Shown here one piece after another: positions 19,150 through 29,029 of a stretch of 64,000 bases of DNA (position 1 is the first letter of the stretch; each line of letters opens with the position of its first letter). The stretch spans positions 1-64,000 of the forward strand of contig MU603958.1 of the NCBI GenBank assembly GCA_025201845.1. The letters run 5' to 3'. A program made the position numbers and the translations under genes. This DNA comes from Martensiomyces pterosporus. Lineage: Eukaryota > Kickxellomycota > Kickxellomycetes > Kickxellales > Kickxellaceae. Under the pieces are notes generated by a model that searched no databases, was not told where the DNA came from, and was given only the letters and a program-made list of their open reading frames with translations.

Positions 19150-22005
19150 CTACAAGCTTTCATCCACGGTGGATGTCGGACTCGTCTTTGGAACAGCGCT
19201 GCTGGCAGTCAAGGCGGCTCGCGGCAGGAAGGGGAAGGGGGGGAAGGGGAAGGGGAACTCGGGCATCTCTGGCTTGGTCTTGGTGAAGTGCACGATGATC
19301 GGTGACGGAATCATAATGGTGTCCATGGGCGGCGGTGGGCTGGTTGAGTGCGGGATGGGAACGGGAGCGGGACTGGCCGGGGGCCGCGGGCTGGGTGTCT
19401 GTGCAGCGGGAGTGGTAGCGGGTGGAGGGGGAGTGGTAGTGGGTGGAGGGGGAGTGGTAGTCGGTGGAGCGGGCGAGCTGGCTGGATGTGTGGTGGGGGC
19501 GGCAGTGGACGCAAGCGGCGCGCTCACCGTGGGAGCGGAGCTGGTTGGGATCGCGGGGATCCCGACCATTTTGCCTGTCTCAAGGGTGGTCTGGAAGTCG
19601 CCAGTGCTGAGCACGATGTGGGTGGAGAGGGAGACCGTGGGGGCGGCCGTGGTTTGCACTGGGGTGGACTGGATGGAGCTGGGCGCTGTGCGCGGAGCCG
19701 AAGCCGAAGCCGAAGCCGTGGGGGGTGTGCTGCTGGAGGGGAGCTGGTGGGTGGTGGTCTGTGGGTTGGTGCTTTGCCCCGTGGCAAGGCGCGTGGTGCT
19801 GAGGGCTGGCGAGGGGGTTGCCGGCATGGTGGATGGCTGAGACGAGGGACGAGTGGCCCTGCTGTGCTCTGAGACAGCAGCAGTGGCAGACGCGGTATTA
19901 GCAGAGGGCGTGGGACGGGGCGCGCTGCTTGCAGGGGCTGCTGTGTTGCTGGCAGGGGCTGCTGTGTTGCTGGCAGGAGCTGCTGTGTTGCTGGCAGGGG
20001 CTGCTGTGTTGCTGGCAGGAGCTGCTGTGTTGCTGGCAGGAGCTGCTGTGTTGCTGGCAGGAGCTGCTGTGTTGCTGGCAGGAGCACTTGGGTTGCTGCC
20101 ATTGCCACTACCAGGGGGGTCGCCACTGCCGGGAGGAGGAGCGCCGGGAGGAACAACGACGGGGGGAGGAACGACGGGGGGAGGAACGACGGGGGGAGGA
20201 ACGACGGGGGGAGGAACGACGGGAGGAACAACAACGGGGGGAGGAACGACGGGAGGAACAACAACGGGGGGAGGAACGACGGGAGGAACAACAACGGGGG
20301 GAGCAGGAATAATAGGAGGAATAGGAATAATAGGAGGAATAGGAATAATAGGAGGAATAATAGGAGGAATAGGAGGAATCCCAGGGCTGCCGCCTCCAGG
20401 TGGCACATCTGGGGGATTGCCTTCGCCCGGATTGCCAGTGGGCTCGGGGCGGCCAGTAACCGAAGCAGTGTTCGAACCGGGGTGGCGGGCTGACGAAGTG
20501 GGATGCCCAGCAGAGGCAGTTTGTGTTGGTGCGCTGGAGGCTGTAGCAGGCTTGGTGCCGCTTGCCGCAGAGGACACACCCTTCGAGGACCCATGAGTGG
20601 ACGAGAACAAGGATTGGTGCGCTGACGAAGGGGCCACTGAGTGCACGGACGAAGCAGTGGGCGAAGGAGAGGAGAAGCGAACAGATGTCTGACTAGACGC
20701 ATTGTTTGACACGTTTGTGGACGGGTGTGTAGATACGCCGGTCGATGGTTGATCAGATGCACCAGTGGATGGCTGAGTGGACATGTCAGTGGATGGNNNN
20801 NNNNNNNNNNNNNNNNNNNNNNNNNNNNNNNNNNNNNNNNNNNNNNNNNNNNNNNNNNNNNNNNNNNNNNNNNNNNNNNNNNNNNNNNNNNNNNNNNNNN
20901 NNNNNNNNNNNNNNNNNNNNNNNNNNNNNNNNNNNNNNNNNNNNNNNNNNNNNNNNNNNNNNNNNNNNNNNNNNNNNNNNNNNNNNNNNNNNNNNNNNNN
21001 NNNNNNNNNNNNNNNNNNNNNNNNNNNNNNNNNNNNNNNNNNNNNNNNNNNNNNNNNNNNNNNNNNNNNNNNNNNNNNNNNNNNNNNNNNNNNNNNNNNN
21101 NNNNNNNNNNNNNNNNNNNNNNNNNNNNNNNNNNNNNNNNNNNNNNNNNNNNNNNNNNNNNNNNNNNNNNNNNNNNNNNNNNNNNNNNNNNNNNNNNNNN
21201 NNNNNNNNNNNNNNNNNNNNNNNNNNNNNNNNNNNNNNNNNNNNNNNNNNNNNNNNNNNNNNNNNNNNNNNNNNNNNNNNNNNNNNNNNNNNNNNNNNNN
21301 NNNNNNNNNNNNNNNNNNNNNNNNNNNNNNNNNNNNNNNNNNNNNNNNNNNNNNNNNNNNNNNNNNNNNNNNNNNNNNNNNNNNNNNNNNNNNNNNNNNN
21401 NNNNNNNNNNNNNNNNNNNNNNNNNNNNNNNNNNNNNNNNNNNNNNNNNNNNNNNNNNNNNNNNNNNNNNNNNNNNNNNNNNNNNNNNNNNNNNNNNNNN
21501 NNNNNNNNNNNNNNNNNNNNNNNNNNNNNNNNNNNNNNNNNNNNNNNNNNNNNNNNNNNNNNNNNNNNNNNNNNNNNNNNNNNNNNNNNNNNNNNNNNNN
21601 NNNNNNNNNNNNNNNNNNNNNNNNNNNNNNNNNNNNNTCATCAGCGGTCGTGTCGGTGGTTTCATCAGCGGTCGTGTCGGTGTTATCGTCAGTGGTCGTG
21701 TCAGTGGTCTCGTCGATGTACTCAGACGACGATTCCTCAGACGACTCATCAGGCGAATCAGTTTGAGTCAGAATTAGCAGTGAATCAAAGCCAAGCTCGG
21801 AGCCCTCTGGGCCAAGCTCGCCATTGCCGGCAGTAGCGGTCTGAACATCAGTGTTGTCACCGATAGGAGCAGGAATCTCAGTTGGAGGAGGCAGTCGCGA
21901 ATGCAGTGTTGTCACTCCGCCGCGGGTCTTCTCTTTGGCATGAGCCAAGGAGGCGGCCCCGACAAGGAGAGCAACTGATAATGCAAAATTGTGCCTGATT
22001 TTCAT
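19150..22005 (-). CDS. Secreted mucin-like protein A (Ser/Thr/Pro-rich, interrupted by assembly gap)
   Basis: The frame is open on both sides of an 841-base N run; 951 codons as written, true length unknown. The signal peptide ends near ASLAHA (about residue 23). A short acidic N-terminal region (TATAGNGELGPEGSELG, then SPDESSEESSSEY) is shared with the next two minus-strand genes. Thr/Asp repeats DETTDTTAD enter the gap, and PSTDMSTQPSTG-type repeats leave it. Next come a PPVV/PPII proline block, seven perfect APASNTA heptads, more Thr/Ser/Pro, and a Phe/Pro-rich C-terminal tail (EFPFPFPPFPF). No catalytic domain and no clear GPI signal. It is likely an extended O-glycosylated wall or secreted protein. 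Family not recognised. Confidence 0.7.
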   Translation of the reverse strand: MKIRHNFALSVALLVGAASLAHAKEKTRGGVTTLHSRLPPPTEIPAPIGDNTDVQTATAGNGELGPEGSELGFDSLLILTQTDSPDESSEESSSEYIDETTDTTTDDNTDTTADETTDTTADXXXXXXXXXXXXXXXXXXXXXXXXXXXXXXXXXXXXXXXXXXXXXXXXXXXXXXXXXXXXXXXXXXXXXXXXXXXXXXXXXXXXXXXXXXXXXXXXXXXXXXXXXXXXXXXXXXXXXXXXXXXXXXXXXXXXXXXXXXXXXXXXXXXXXXXXXXXXXXXXXXXXXXXXXXXXXXXXXXXXXXXXXXXXXXXXXXXXXXXXXXXXXXXXXXXXXXXXXXXXXXXXXXXXXXXXXXXXXXXXXXXXXXXXXXXXXXXXXXXXXXXXXXXXXXXXXXXXXXXXXPSTDMSTQPSTGASDQPSTGVSTHPSTNVSNNASSQTSVRFSSPSPTASSVHSVAPSSAHQSLFSSTHGSSKGVSSAASGTKPATASSAPTQTASAGHPTSSARHPGSNTASVTGRPEPTGNPGEGNPPDVPPGGGSPGIPPIPPIIPPIIPIPPIIPIPPIIPAPPVVVPPVVPPPVVVPPVVPPPVVVPPVVPPPVVPPPVVPPPVVPPPVVVPPGAPPPGSGDPPGSGNGSNPSAPASNTAAPASNTAAPASNTAAPASNTAAPASNTAAPASNTAAPASNTAAPASSAPRPTPSANTASATAAVSEHSRATRPSSQPSTMPATPSPALSTTRLATGQSTNPQTTTHQLPSSSTPPTASASASAPRTAPSSIQSTPVQTTAAPTVSLSTHIVLSTGDFQTTLETGKMVGIPAIPTSSAPTVSAPLASTAAPTTHPASSPAPPTTTPPPPTTTPPPPATTPAAQTPSPRPPASPAPVPIPHSTSPPPPMDTIMIPSPIIVHFTKTKPEMPEFPFPFPPFPFLPRAALTASSAVPKTSPTSTVDESL
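19931..20083 (-). repeat. 21-bp tandem repeat (APASNTA heptad)
   Basis: Seven consecutive near-identical 21-bp units coding APASNTA in mucin A, plus a degenerate eighth. Likely length-polymorphic. Confidence 0.85.
20797..21637. other. Assembly gap (841 N)
   Basis: Unknown bases inside the Thr/Ser repeat of mucin A. Repeats on both sides suggest a tandem array that could not be assembled. Confidence 0.98.
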
Positions 22006-22144
22006 CTTGACCAGCAGAGAAAATCAGAAGTTGAAGAAATGCAGATGAATGCAGGAGTGGTGGATGAAGGGGATGCAGCGAAGGGTGAGGAGGGAAAGGG
22101 ATGCTAACTATTCAAAATGTGCCTTGCTCTGCTCCTGGGGCTAC

Positions 22145-22152
22145 ATTTATAT
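22145..22152 (-). promoter_or_regulatory. TATA box of mucin A
   Basis: ATATAAAT on the minus strand, about 140 bp before the start codon at 22005. Confidence 0.6.
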
Positions 22153-22408
22153 GAGCCCACGGTCACCATTACTGGCGAGCACTTTGCATGCAGGACGCAT
22201 GGATGCGCAGCAGCGAGAGAGCACCTGTGCCGACTGCCACACCTCGGCGGGAATGCTACGGTGTCAGCGATTGCCCAGTGCTATCTAAAAATATGCGCTA
22301 GGAGTTCTAGAGGCGAAACAAATGCCAGTGATTCCCTCTGCGTATCAAGAGGAAGTGAACACCAGTCAAAGTTGGAAGAGTAAGAAAAACTGCTAACTCG
22401 AAACCCCT

Positions 22409-22418
22409 TTATTTTTAG
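22409..22418 (-). promoter_or_regulatory. MADS-box-like site
   Basis: CTAAAAATAA fits the MEF2/Rlm1 consensus YTA(A/T)4TAR. It is about 400 bp upstream of mucin A. Binding is inferred. Confidence 0.35.
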
Positions 22419-22719
22419 AACGTTGAGGGTTGCAAAGGCTAGGCAATCCTGCGTGTGCTTTGTCCATATTTGCATGCTTTGACAAGAACATTCGAAAGGA
22501 AAAGAGTGTGGCTAATTTCGGATATCCACAAATGGCACCTGCTGATTTTTCAATATGCTACCGAATCTGCTCGTGCACATTTGCATCCCCGGCTTCTCCG
22601 GCGACCTCTCCGCTGTGGGTTCAGAGCGTTGATATCCTGATCCCAAGGAGCGCACTTGCTTCTTTGCCTTGCGTTGACTGGAAATACATGTTTATTACGC
22701 TCAAAGCACTGGCAGTAGT

Positions 22720-24615
22720 TTAAGGCAATCGAGGATTGGGGAAACGAATGTCATGCAGTGGCGGGAGGCCACCGTTGGGTGCTGGCACCGGGTTCCTGCG
22801 GCTGCTTGTGCTGCTGGTAGTCGTGGCTGGGCCAGGAATATTGACGGTGAGCGTTGATGGGACGGCGGAAGATGTGGGACGCGGTGGTGCCATAGTAGGA
22901 GCTGAGCTAGCTGCCATGGTGACCACGTCGCCTGCGGTTCCTACGGATATTGTCAGCGAAATTGTCGTCATGAAGCTGGTGGGGTTGTGAGGGAAGTGAG
23001 GTGAGGGGGCGGAAGGTGAGTCTGATAACGTGTACACAAGTGTTGGCGCGGAGATGGTGCCATGAAAGCTAGCGGTGGCTGAGGCTGTAGAAGAGAGGGC
23101 TGACATTGGGATGTGGCTAGGCGAGCTGGCACTGCTCTGCGTGTGGGAAACCGAAGGTGAGGGGTGGGTGGTGCTGCCGAGGGAAGAGGGTGGGTAGCTT
23201 GTGGTCGTGGAGGAGAGCGAGTTCCTGGGAGCAGACGACACATTGCTCCGGCTGTGAGATAACCAGGTGTGTGTTGTCGTGGGTGAGGGTTGGCTACTTG
23301 GGGTATCTAGCGAGTGAGTGCGCGTGGCAGTGGTGCTACCACTGGGACGAGAATTCGGAGGAGCGCTGTTTGTGGGGCCTGCCCAACTGATGGGAAGCTG
23401 CGGGCTGACGCTGGCACGGGGCGGTTTACCACTGGGAGGAGGAGGCCCATCGTTGTTGCCCGGGAACCCATTGTTACCTGGGGATACATTGTTACCTGGG
23501 GATACATTGTTACCTGGGAATCCATTGTTACCTGGGGGCCCACCGATTGGTGGGAGGTTAACAGGTGGGAGGTTAACGGGTGGGAGGTTGATTGGAGGAA
23601 AGCCGATTGGAGGAAAGCCGATTGGAGGAAGGTGAATACCACCTCCAGAGGAACCGCCGTGGTTTGAAGTGTCTGTGGGCTTGGGGTGGTCAGGGGATGG
23701 AGCAGTATTCGTCTCGGGGCGCTGAGCTGAGGAAGTTGGGTGCACAGCAGTAGTGGGAGTGGGCACACTAGAGCCGGCTGGAGATTTGGAGCCGCTCTCC
23801 GCAGAAGAGGCACCCTTCGAAGACACATGCGTGGATGGGTGACTCGATGAGTGGGCTGACGCAGGCATGGAGGTGTGTGCCGGTGTCTGGCTGGGCGTGT
23901 GGGTAGAGGTAGGGGTGGGTGTGCGAGTGGGTTTATCTGTAGACAAATGTGCAGATGAGTGTGTAAATGAATGTGTAGACGAACGTGTAGACGAATGTGT
24001 AGACGAACGTGAGGAGGTGCTGGTAGAAGACTCAGTAGACTCTTCGGCTGACATATCAGTCGTGAGCTCATCAGTAGATGCGCCAGGGGTGGACTCCTTG
24101 GTAGATGTGTCAGTCGACTCTTCGGTTGGAGCATCGGTGGAACCTCCAGTTGGGGTATGAGTGGTAGCTTCTTCGGTTGGAGTACTGCTGGAATTATATG
24201 AGGATTGGTCCGACGGCTCATCTGTGGACACTAGAGTTGAACCGCTCGTTGAGCTACTGGTCGATGTTTCAGTGGCTTTGTCTGTAGTCTCGTCGGTTGT
24301 CGTGTCAGTGGTCTCATCAGTGTACTCTGCTGAGGATTCATCAGATGACACATCGGAGGACTCGGTCTGGGATGGGGGAAGCAGAGAATCTGCATTGGCA
24401 TCGGTGTCGTCTGGACCAAGCTCGCCACTACCACCACCAGCAGCAGCAGTCTGAGTGATATTGTCGTCGCCAATAGGGATTTGAATGTCAGTGGTACGAG
24501 GAGCACCTAGACCTAAGGTAGGTGAGCTGCTGTTGACATCACTGCTGGCTTGTGCTAGAGAAGCAACGCCAGCTAGAAGCGTAAGTGCGAATGCAAGAGA
24601 GCGTGTGGCTTTCAT
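22720..24615 (-). CDS. Secreted mucin-like protein B
   Basis: 631 aa, complete. The signal peptide ends at ASLAQA (about residue 22). The N-terminal acidic segment (IPIGDDNITQTAAAG, GELGPDDTD, then SSDVSSDESSAEYTDETTD) is clearly homologous to mucin A and related to mucin C. Thr/Ser-rich repeats follow, with SSTHSSTRSSTHS-type dipeptides, a Pro/Ile/Asn block (GFPPIGFPPINLPPVNLPP, then repeated PGNN units), more Ser/Thr, and a short basic tail ending FPNPRLP. No cysteines of a folded domain and no GPI signal. AATAAA lies 24 bp past the stop on the minus strand. It is likely a secreted glycosylated wall or mucilage component; family not recognised. Confidence 0.78.
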   Translation of the reverse strand: MKATRSLAFALTLLAGVASLAQASSDVNSSSPTLGLGAPRTTDIQIPIGDDNITQTAAAGGGSGELGPDDTDANADSLLPPSQTESSDVSSDESSAEYTDETTDTTTDETTDKATETSTSSSTSGSTLVSTDEPSDQSSYNSSSTPTEEATTHTPTGGSTDAPTEESTDTSTKESTPGASTDELTTDMSAEESTESSTSTSSRSSTHSSTRSSTHSFTHSSAHLSTDKPTRTPTPTSTHTPSQTPAHTSMPASAHSSSHPSTHVSSKGASSAESGSKSPAGSSVPTPTTAVHPTSSAQRPETNTAPSPDHPKPTDTSNHGGSSGGGIHLPPIGFPPIGFPPINLPPVNLPPVNLPPIGGPPGNNGFPGNNVSPGNNVSPGNNGFPGNNDGPPPPSGKPPRASVSPQLPISWAGPTNSAPPNSRPSGSTTATRTHSLDTPSSQPSPTTTHTWLSHSRSNVSSAPRNSLSSTTTSYPPSSLGSTTHPSPSVSHTQSSASSPSHIPMSALSSTASATASFHGTISAPTLVYTLSDSPSAPSPHFPHNPTSFMTTISLTISVGTAGDVVTMAASSAPTMAPPRPTSSAVPSTLTVNIPGPATTTSSTSSRRNPVPAPNGGLPPLHDIRFPNPRLP

Positions 24616-25156
24616 TCTGGCCAGCAGAAAAAGTCAACAAATGAATATTCAAATATGTGCAAGGCAAATGGATGTGGAAAATGCAGTGTAGAACAGAAAA
24701 GGGGATAAGATGCGACCCGCTTGGCATGGCCCTTAGCGCGCCGTGTTCCTGGCACTGCATGCATATAAATTGGCAGTCCCCTCGTTGGCGCGTCTCTACA
24801 TGTAGGGCATGCACATACACTGCAGCAGACAGCTGCCCCTAGGGTCTGCCTGTGCTTCATGAAAATAGCGTGGTTTCGACACCCACCCGCTGTGACCTAA
24901 AAATACACTGGTTTCTACGTATGTCGATTAGCAAATATCAACGCTGACATGAGTGTGCCCTGGACCGCAACCCTTGATTTTTAAAAGCTGCAATCCCTTT
25001 GGACCGTGCTGTATTTTTAGTGCTTTGTAGACTGCAAAGAGCAGTCCACTCTGCTCATGATGCTTGATTTCAACATGGCCTGTGAGGTGTTTTTATAATA
25101 GTGGATTGATAAAGGAACTATCACCAATATTTTTTTTTGAATCGGGGCAATCAATG
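24616..25156. other. Intergenic between mucins B and C
   Basis: It contains CTAAAAATA at 24897-24905 and its reverse complement at 25012-25020, which are MADS-like half or near sites. No gene is seen. Confidence 0.5.
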
Positions 25157-27850
25157 CTAAACAGAGCGCGCAGAGTACACGGGCTTGTGTTCGCTGGTCA
25201 CAGCGGGGTTAGTGGTAGGGACAGCGTGTGTAGAGTAGTGAACTGCAGGCGAGGTAGTGGGCAGGGTGGGTGAGTGAGCGGAGGTAGCAGGAGGAGTGGG
25301 GGCATGAGTAGGAGGCGTGGTAGGAACAGCGTTCGTGGTGTAGCGGATGGCGGAGGTGGTGGGAAGCGGAGGTGCCGAGTGGCTAGACGGCTTGGGAGAG
25401 ACGGTGGTTTGAGCAGAAGCCAAAGTAGGGGAGGCATGCGTAGAGTAGCGAATGGCCGTGGTGCTGGAAACTGGAGTCACCGAGTGGCTAGACGGGTGGG
25501 GCGGGGTTGACTGGTGGGTAGAGTAAGTAGTGAGGGTTGCGTGAGTTGAGTAGCGGTTGAGCGTGGTGCTGAAAGCTTGGGTCGACGGGTGGCTCGAAGC
25601 GGTGGATAGGCTAGGGGCGTGGGTGGAAGTCAGGGTGGCGCTCGTGGGGTGGGTAGAAGTCGGGGTAGAGGATGCGTGGGTGGAGTAGATGTTTGAGTGG
25701 GTGGTAGGTGTGGTGTGGGCAGTACCGGTGGAGTAGCGAATGCTGGTGCTCGCAGGCTGGACGGATGAATGGGTCGAGTGGGTCGAGTACGCATGAGTGC
25801 TGGGCGATGAGGCATGAGTAGTTTGTGACTTCGAAGGAGATGCGGAACTGCTGCTTGTGTGGGTAGAATAGTGTGAAGGGGATGGCGAGTGGCTGCTAGT
25901 AAGCGAAGCTACACGAGTGCTGTAGTGCGAGGGGCTAGCTGTCGTCGTGTGAGTGAGGCTGTGGGTAGCGTGCGAGCTACTCTCAGAAGCATGGGTAGTA
26001 GTGCACGAGGTTGAGTACTCGTGTGACTCGCGTGACTTGGTGCGAGTGCGGGTGTGTCTCGAGTGAGTGGACTCGTGCGTCGAGTGCTTGGAGGGAGACG
26101 GCGATGGATGGCTGCTTGTGTGCGTAGTGTGCTCCGAGTTGTGGGTTGAGTGGTGGCTTGGCGACGACGTGTGGTGGGATGTCTCATAGTCCGAGACATG
26201 CGACGTCTTCGAGATGGTGTACATGCGACCCGACTCCTCGGTGCTAGCATGGCTGATGTGGGTGGTGTGCTTGCTTGGCGACGGGGAGTGAGTGCCGGTC
26301 GAGTAGGGTGGGTGGCGGGAGATTTTGGTGCTGTAGTGGTCATAGCTTGATTCCTCACTGCCAGTGTGGTGATGGCGAGTCGTGTGCTTGGTATGGTGAG
26401 TTGAGTGCTTGCTCGGTGACGGAGAGTGAGTTCCAGTCGAGTAGGTCAGGTGGTGGGAGGTTTCTGTGCTGTAGTGGTCATAGCCCGATTCCTCGCTGCC
26501 AGTGTGGTGATGGCGAGTTGAGTGCTTGCTCGGTGATGGAGAGTGAGTGCCGGTCGAGTAGGGTGGGTGGCGGGAGATTTCGGTGCTGTAGTGCTCATAA
26601 CTCGATTCCTCGCTGCCAGTATGGTGATGGCGAGTCGTGTGCTTGGTATGGTGAGTTGAGTGCTTGCTTGGCGACGGAGAGTGGGTACTGGCAGTGTAAC
26701 CATGGGTGCCAGACGCTGGGATGCCTGAACCGGAGTGACGGCTCCTACTGTGATGAGTCGAGTAGTGAGCGTTGGTTGGAGCGGAAGAGTAGTCCGTGGG
26801 AGATGCAGATGGGCTGCCAGAAGCACGAGTCGGCTGATAAGTAGTGTAAACATCCGATGTGGGTGCTGGCGGAGGCCCATTGTTTCCGTTGGGAGGAGGG
26901 GTGTTAACAGCAGGTGGAGTGTCGGCAGCAGGTGGAGGCTGAGCAACAGGAGTGCTGGCAGCGGTAGGAGAAGCACTAGCAATAGGTGAGTTACCAGCAG
27001 GGGGCGGGTTAACAACAGGAGGGGTACCAGCATTTGGCGGAACGTCAGCAACAGGAGGAGTATCGGCAACAGGAGGAGTATCGGCAACAGGAGGAGTATC
27101 GGCAGCAGGAGGAGTATCGGCGACTGGAGGCGTGTTGTTATACACAGGTGTGTCAGGCACAGGCGGGGGGTTAGACGAGGGTGCGTCACCCACAGGCGGG
27201 ACATCACCATTTGAGGGAGTGTCGGCAACGGGAGGAGTGTCAGCAACGGGAGGAGTGTCGGCAACGGGGGGAGTGTCAGCAACGGGAGGAGTGTCGGCAA
27301 CGGGGGGAGTGTCAGCAACAGGAGGAGTGCCGGCAACGGGAGGAGTGTTGGCAACTGGTGGCGAGTTGGCATTTGAAGAGTCGTCAGCGACTGGTGGTGT
27401 ATCTCCAACAGGAGGCGCACTTCCAACAGGGGTGTCAGGACCAGCCTGAGTGGGGGTAGGAGGGGAAGGGCCACCCGCTGCAGTAGGTAGATCGGTAGGC
27501 ACTCCAGGTTCAACGTCGTCTGCTACCGAAGACAGGTCGTCGACAAAATCGCTGGAGCAGTCGCTTGAGGAGTCTTGCGAGGACTCATCCGACGCCTCAT
27601 CAGACGAATCCAAAGTACCCGTTTGGTATTGGTCGTCTGAGCCGTCGTCATTGCCCAACTCAACATCGGTAGTGGCAGTCTGAGCGCCATAATTGGCACT
27701 GCCGGTGAGGATGGGAGTTTCAGCACCGGGGGAAAGATTCGAAGACAAAGCAGCTACTTCGTATCTGTCGACGTAGTCTGCCTGAACCAGCGACATGGTG
27801 CCGATGAGGCAGAAGACAGCGCATGAGAGGGTGGAGTACGTAATCTTCAT
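25157..27850 (-). CDS. Secreted mucin-like protein C with His-rich repeats
   Basis: 897 aa from the Met at 27850, which gives a signal peptide (MKITYSTLSCAVFCLIGTMS, ending near VQA); an upstream in-frame Met at 27934 gives no better N-terminus. The mature N-terminus has the acidic segment shared with A and B (QTATTDVELGNDDGSDD, then SSDEASDESSQDSSSD). Next comes a run of PPVADT hexapeptides (about 27036-27375), then three units with THSPSPSKHST and TRHHHTGSEES (about 26265-26695), then about 350 residues of Ser/Thr/His. The many His could bind metal, but no defined site is seen. A TATA box lies at 27966. Likely an extended secreted wall protein. Confidence 0.78.
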   Translation of the reverse strand: MKITYSTLSCAVFCLIGTMSLVQADYVDRYEVAALSSNLSPGAETPILTGSANYGAQTATTDVELGNDDGSDDQYQTGTLDSSDEASDESSQDSSSDCSSDFVDDLSSVADDVEPGVPTDLPTAAGGPSPPTPTQAGPDTPVGSAPPVGDTPPVADDSSNANSPPVANTPPVAGTPPVADTPPVADTPPVADTPPVADTPPVADTPPVADTPSNGDVPPVGDAPSSNPPPVPDTPVYNNTPPVADTPPAADTPPVADTPPVADTPPVADVPPNAGTPPVVNPPPAGNSPIASASPTAASTPVAQPPPAADTPPAVNTPPPNGNNGPPPAPTSDVYTTYQPTRASGSPSASPTDYSSAPTNAHYSTHHSRSRHSGSGIPASGTHGYTASTHSPSPSKHSTHHTKHTTRHHHTGSEESSYEHYSTEISRHPPYSTGTHSPSPSKHSTRHHHTGSEESGYDHYSTETSHHLTYSTGTHSPSPSKHSTHHTKHTTRHHHTGSEESSYDHYSTKISRHPPYSTGTHSPSPSKHTTHISHASTEESGRMYTISKTSHVSDYETSHHTSSPSHHSTHNSEHTTHTSSHPSPSPSKHSTHESTHSRHTRTRTKSRESHEYSTSCTTTHASESSSHATHSLTHTTTASPSHYSTRVASLTSSHSPSPSHYSTHTSSSSASPSKSQTTHASSPSTHAYSTHSTHSSVQPASTSIRYSTGTAHTTPTTHSNIYSTHASSTPTSTHPTSATLTSTHAPSLSTASSHPSTQAFSTTLNRYSTHATLTTYSTHQSTPPHPSSHSVTPVSSTTAIRYSTHASPTLASAQTTVSPKPSSHSAPPLPTTSAIRYTTNAVPTTPPTHAPTPPATSAHSPTLPTTSPAVHYSTHAVPTTNPAVTSEHKPVYSARSV
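26265..26695 (-). repeat. Imperfect tandem His-rich repeat (3 units)
   Basis: Three units of roughly 115-145 bp, each coding THSPSPSKHST...RHHHTGSEES.YDHYST, differing by presence of HTKHTT. Confidence 0.75.
27036..27375 (-). repeat. 18-bp tandem repeat (PPVADT hexapeptide)
   Basis: Runs of 18-bp units coding PPVADT, interrupted by PPVYNN-like and PSNGDV variants. Confidence 0.8.
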
Positions 27851-27965
27851 TTTAGGCGCTACGGTGGTGTAGGTAATTATGCAATTAGCGGATATGATGG
27901 AGAAAGGAATGGAGCAGGGAGTTGTGCTTTGCATAGAACATCAACTTTCCAATTCCCTGGCGCCG

Positions 27966-27974
27966 TATTTATAT
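27966..27974 (-). promoter_or_regulatory. TATA box of mucin C
   Basis: ATATAAATA on the minus strand, about 120 bp before the start codon at 27850. Confidence 0.6.
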
Positions 27975-28596
27975 GTGCATTTCGGTCCCGAGTGTTGATA
28001 TAGAAACTGCAGTTGGAATACGTGAGGTCTGGTGGCAAATGGTGCGGTCGGTTGTGTTGGTGACCAACCGTAGCCATGGGCTGCTGCAGCTTGGAGAGAA
28101 TACAGAGCGTGCATTTTCGCAATCCAAAAATAGGACACGGGTGAGCACGCCCCTTGCCCCAATGCCAGGCTTGCATCTGTGATATGTTGTCATATGTGCC
28201 TGCTAGCGCATCAGCCGCGAGTTGCACATGCATGCATTGTTTACGCGTTGGACAACATGCTTGATGTCCGGTTCAGTCATTAGCAGGCGTTGCTTGCTGA
28301 TGCTAGCACTACCTACATGCCTCAGTAGCTCAGAGTCTGTTTCTATTTTTATGTTTCAGCGTGTTTTTCTGCACGAAAAACGCAGCTACGCCGCCTCTCG
28401 CGAAGCTGGGCACGCTTGTTGGAAGCATGTATGCGGAAACAGCAGCGGGTTGTCAGTCCCACTTCAGCCCATGTATCCCCAAACACTCTGCCCGCGTCCT
28501 GGGTGCTTACGTGTCTCAATGGCATGTCTGCGGCCCTTCAATTTACCTGGATGGTTAATTGCGGGAAATGGCTCACTGGCAAATAGAGTAAGCCAT

Positions 28597-28606
28597 CTAA
28601 AAATAG
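28597..28606 (+). promoter_or_regulatory. MADS-box-like site (perfect MEF2/Rlm1 type)
   Basis: CTAAAAATAG, exact match to CTA(A/T)4TAG, in the mucin C / lipase 1 intergenic region. Confidence 0.4.
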
Positions 28607-28769
28607 AAACTACCTGCGTGACGTAGATATAGAAATCCGAGTGTGCGCTCTTGCTGCATCAAAATGCATGCTTAAAGCAGCATATGCACATCCCCCAAGC
28701 ACGGTGAGGCGAGCACAGCATTTCAACGACGCGTTGCGCTTGCTGGGAAGCAGCTTGCTCAGAGACGCC

Positions 28770-28779
28770 CTATTTTTAG
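28770..28779 (+). promoter_or_regulatory. MADS-box-like site (perfect MEF2/Rlm1 type)
   Basis: CTATTTTTAG, the same sequence on the opposite strand, 409 bp upstream of lipase 1. Confidence 0.4.
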
Positions 28780-29022
28780 AAATTTCTGTATGCTGTAGAG
28801 CTACCCTTAGCAGGGTCTAAACCCGTTGCCACGAAAGGCTTGATTTGCTGCTCCCAGCAGTCCGCATAGGAAGCGCAAAACGAGAAGCGCAGCGGTCTTG
28901 AATTCTGTGGAGACCGTTCCCTGTTTGCACCCAGCATGGTCTCGGTCCACCGAAAACGCAAAGTGGATATTCCCACCGAATTATCTTGATTCTCAAACGA
29001 CAGAGGACACACCGCAAAATGA

Positions 29023-29029
29023 TATAAAT
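29023..29029 (+). promoter_or_regulatory. TATA box of lipase 1
   Basis: TATAAAT, 165 bp before the start codon at 29188. Confidence 0.65.

Larger units (their letters stand above)
22006..22719. other. Intergenic, mucin A promoter / mucin B 3' flank
   Basis: It holds a TATA box for mucin A (22145), CTAAAAATA (22285-22293) and CTAAAAATAA (minus strand, 22409-22418), and TTTATT at 22691 as an AATAAA signal for mucin B. No gene is seen. Confidence 0.55.

Noticed and set aside
24763..24770. ATATAAAT near the mucin B start as a TATA box
   Set aside because: It reads TATAAAT only on the plus strand, whereas the gene is on the minus strand.
28222..28626. 134-codon plus open frame upstream of lipase 1
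   Set aside because: Cys/Leu-rich chance frame overlapping MADS-like sites; no family trait.
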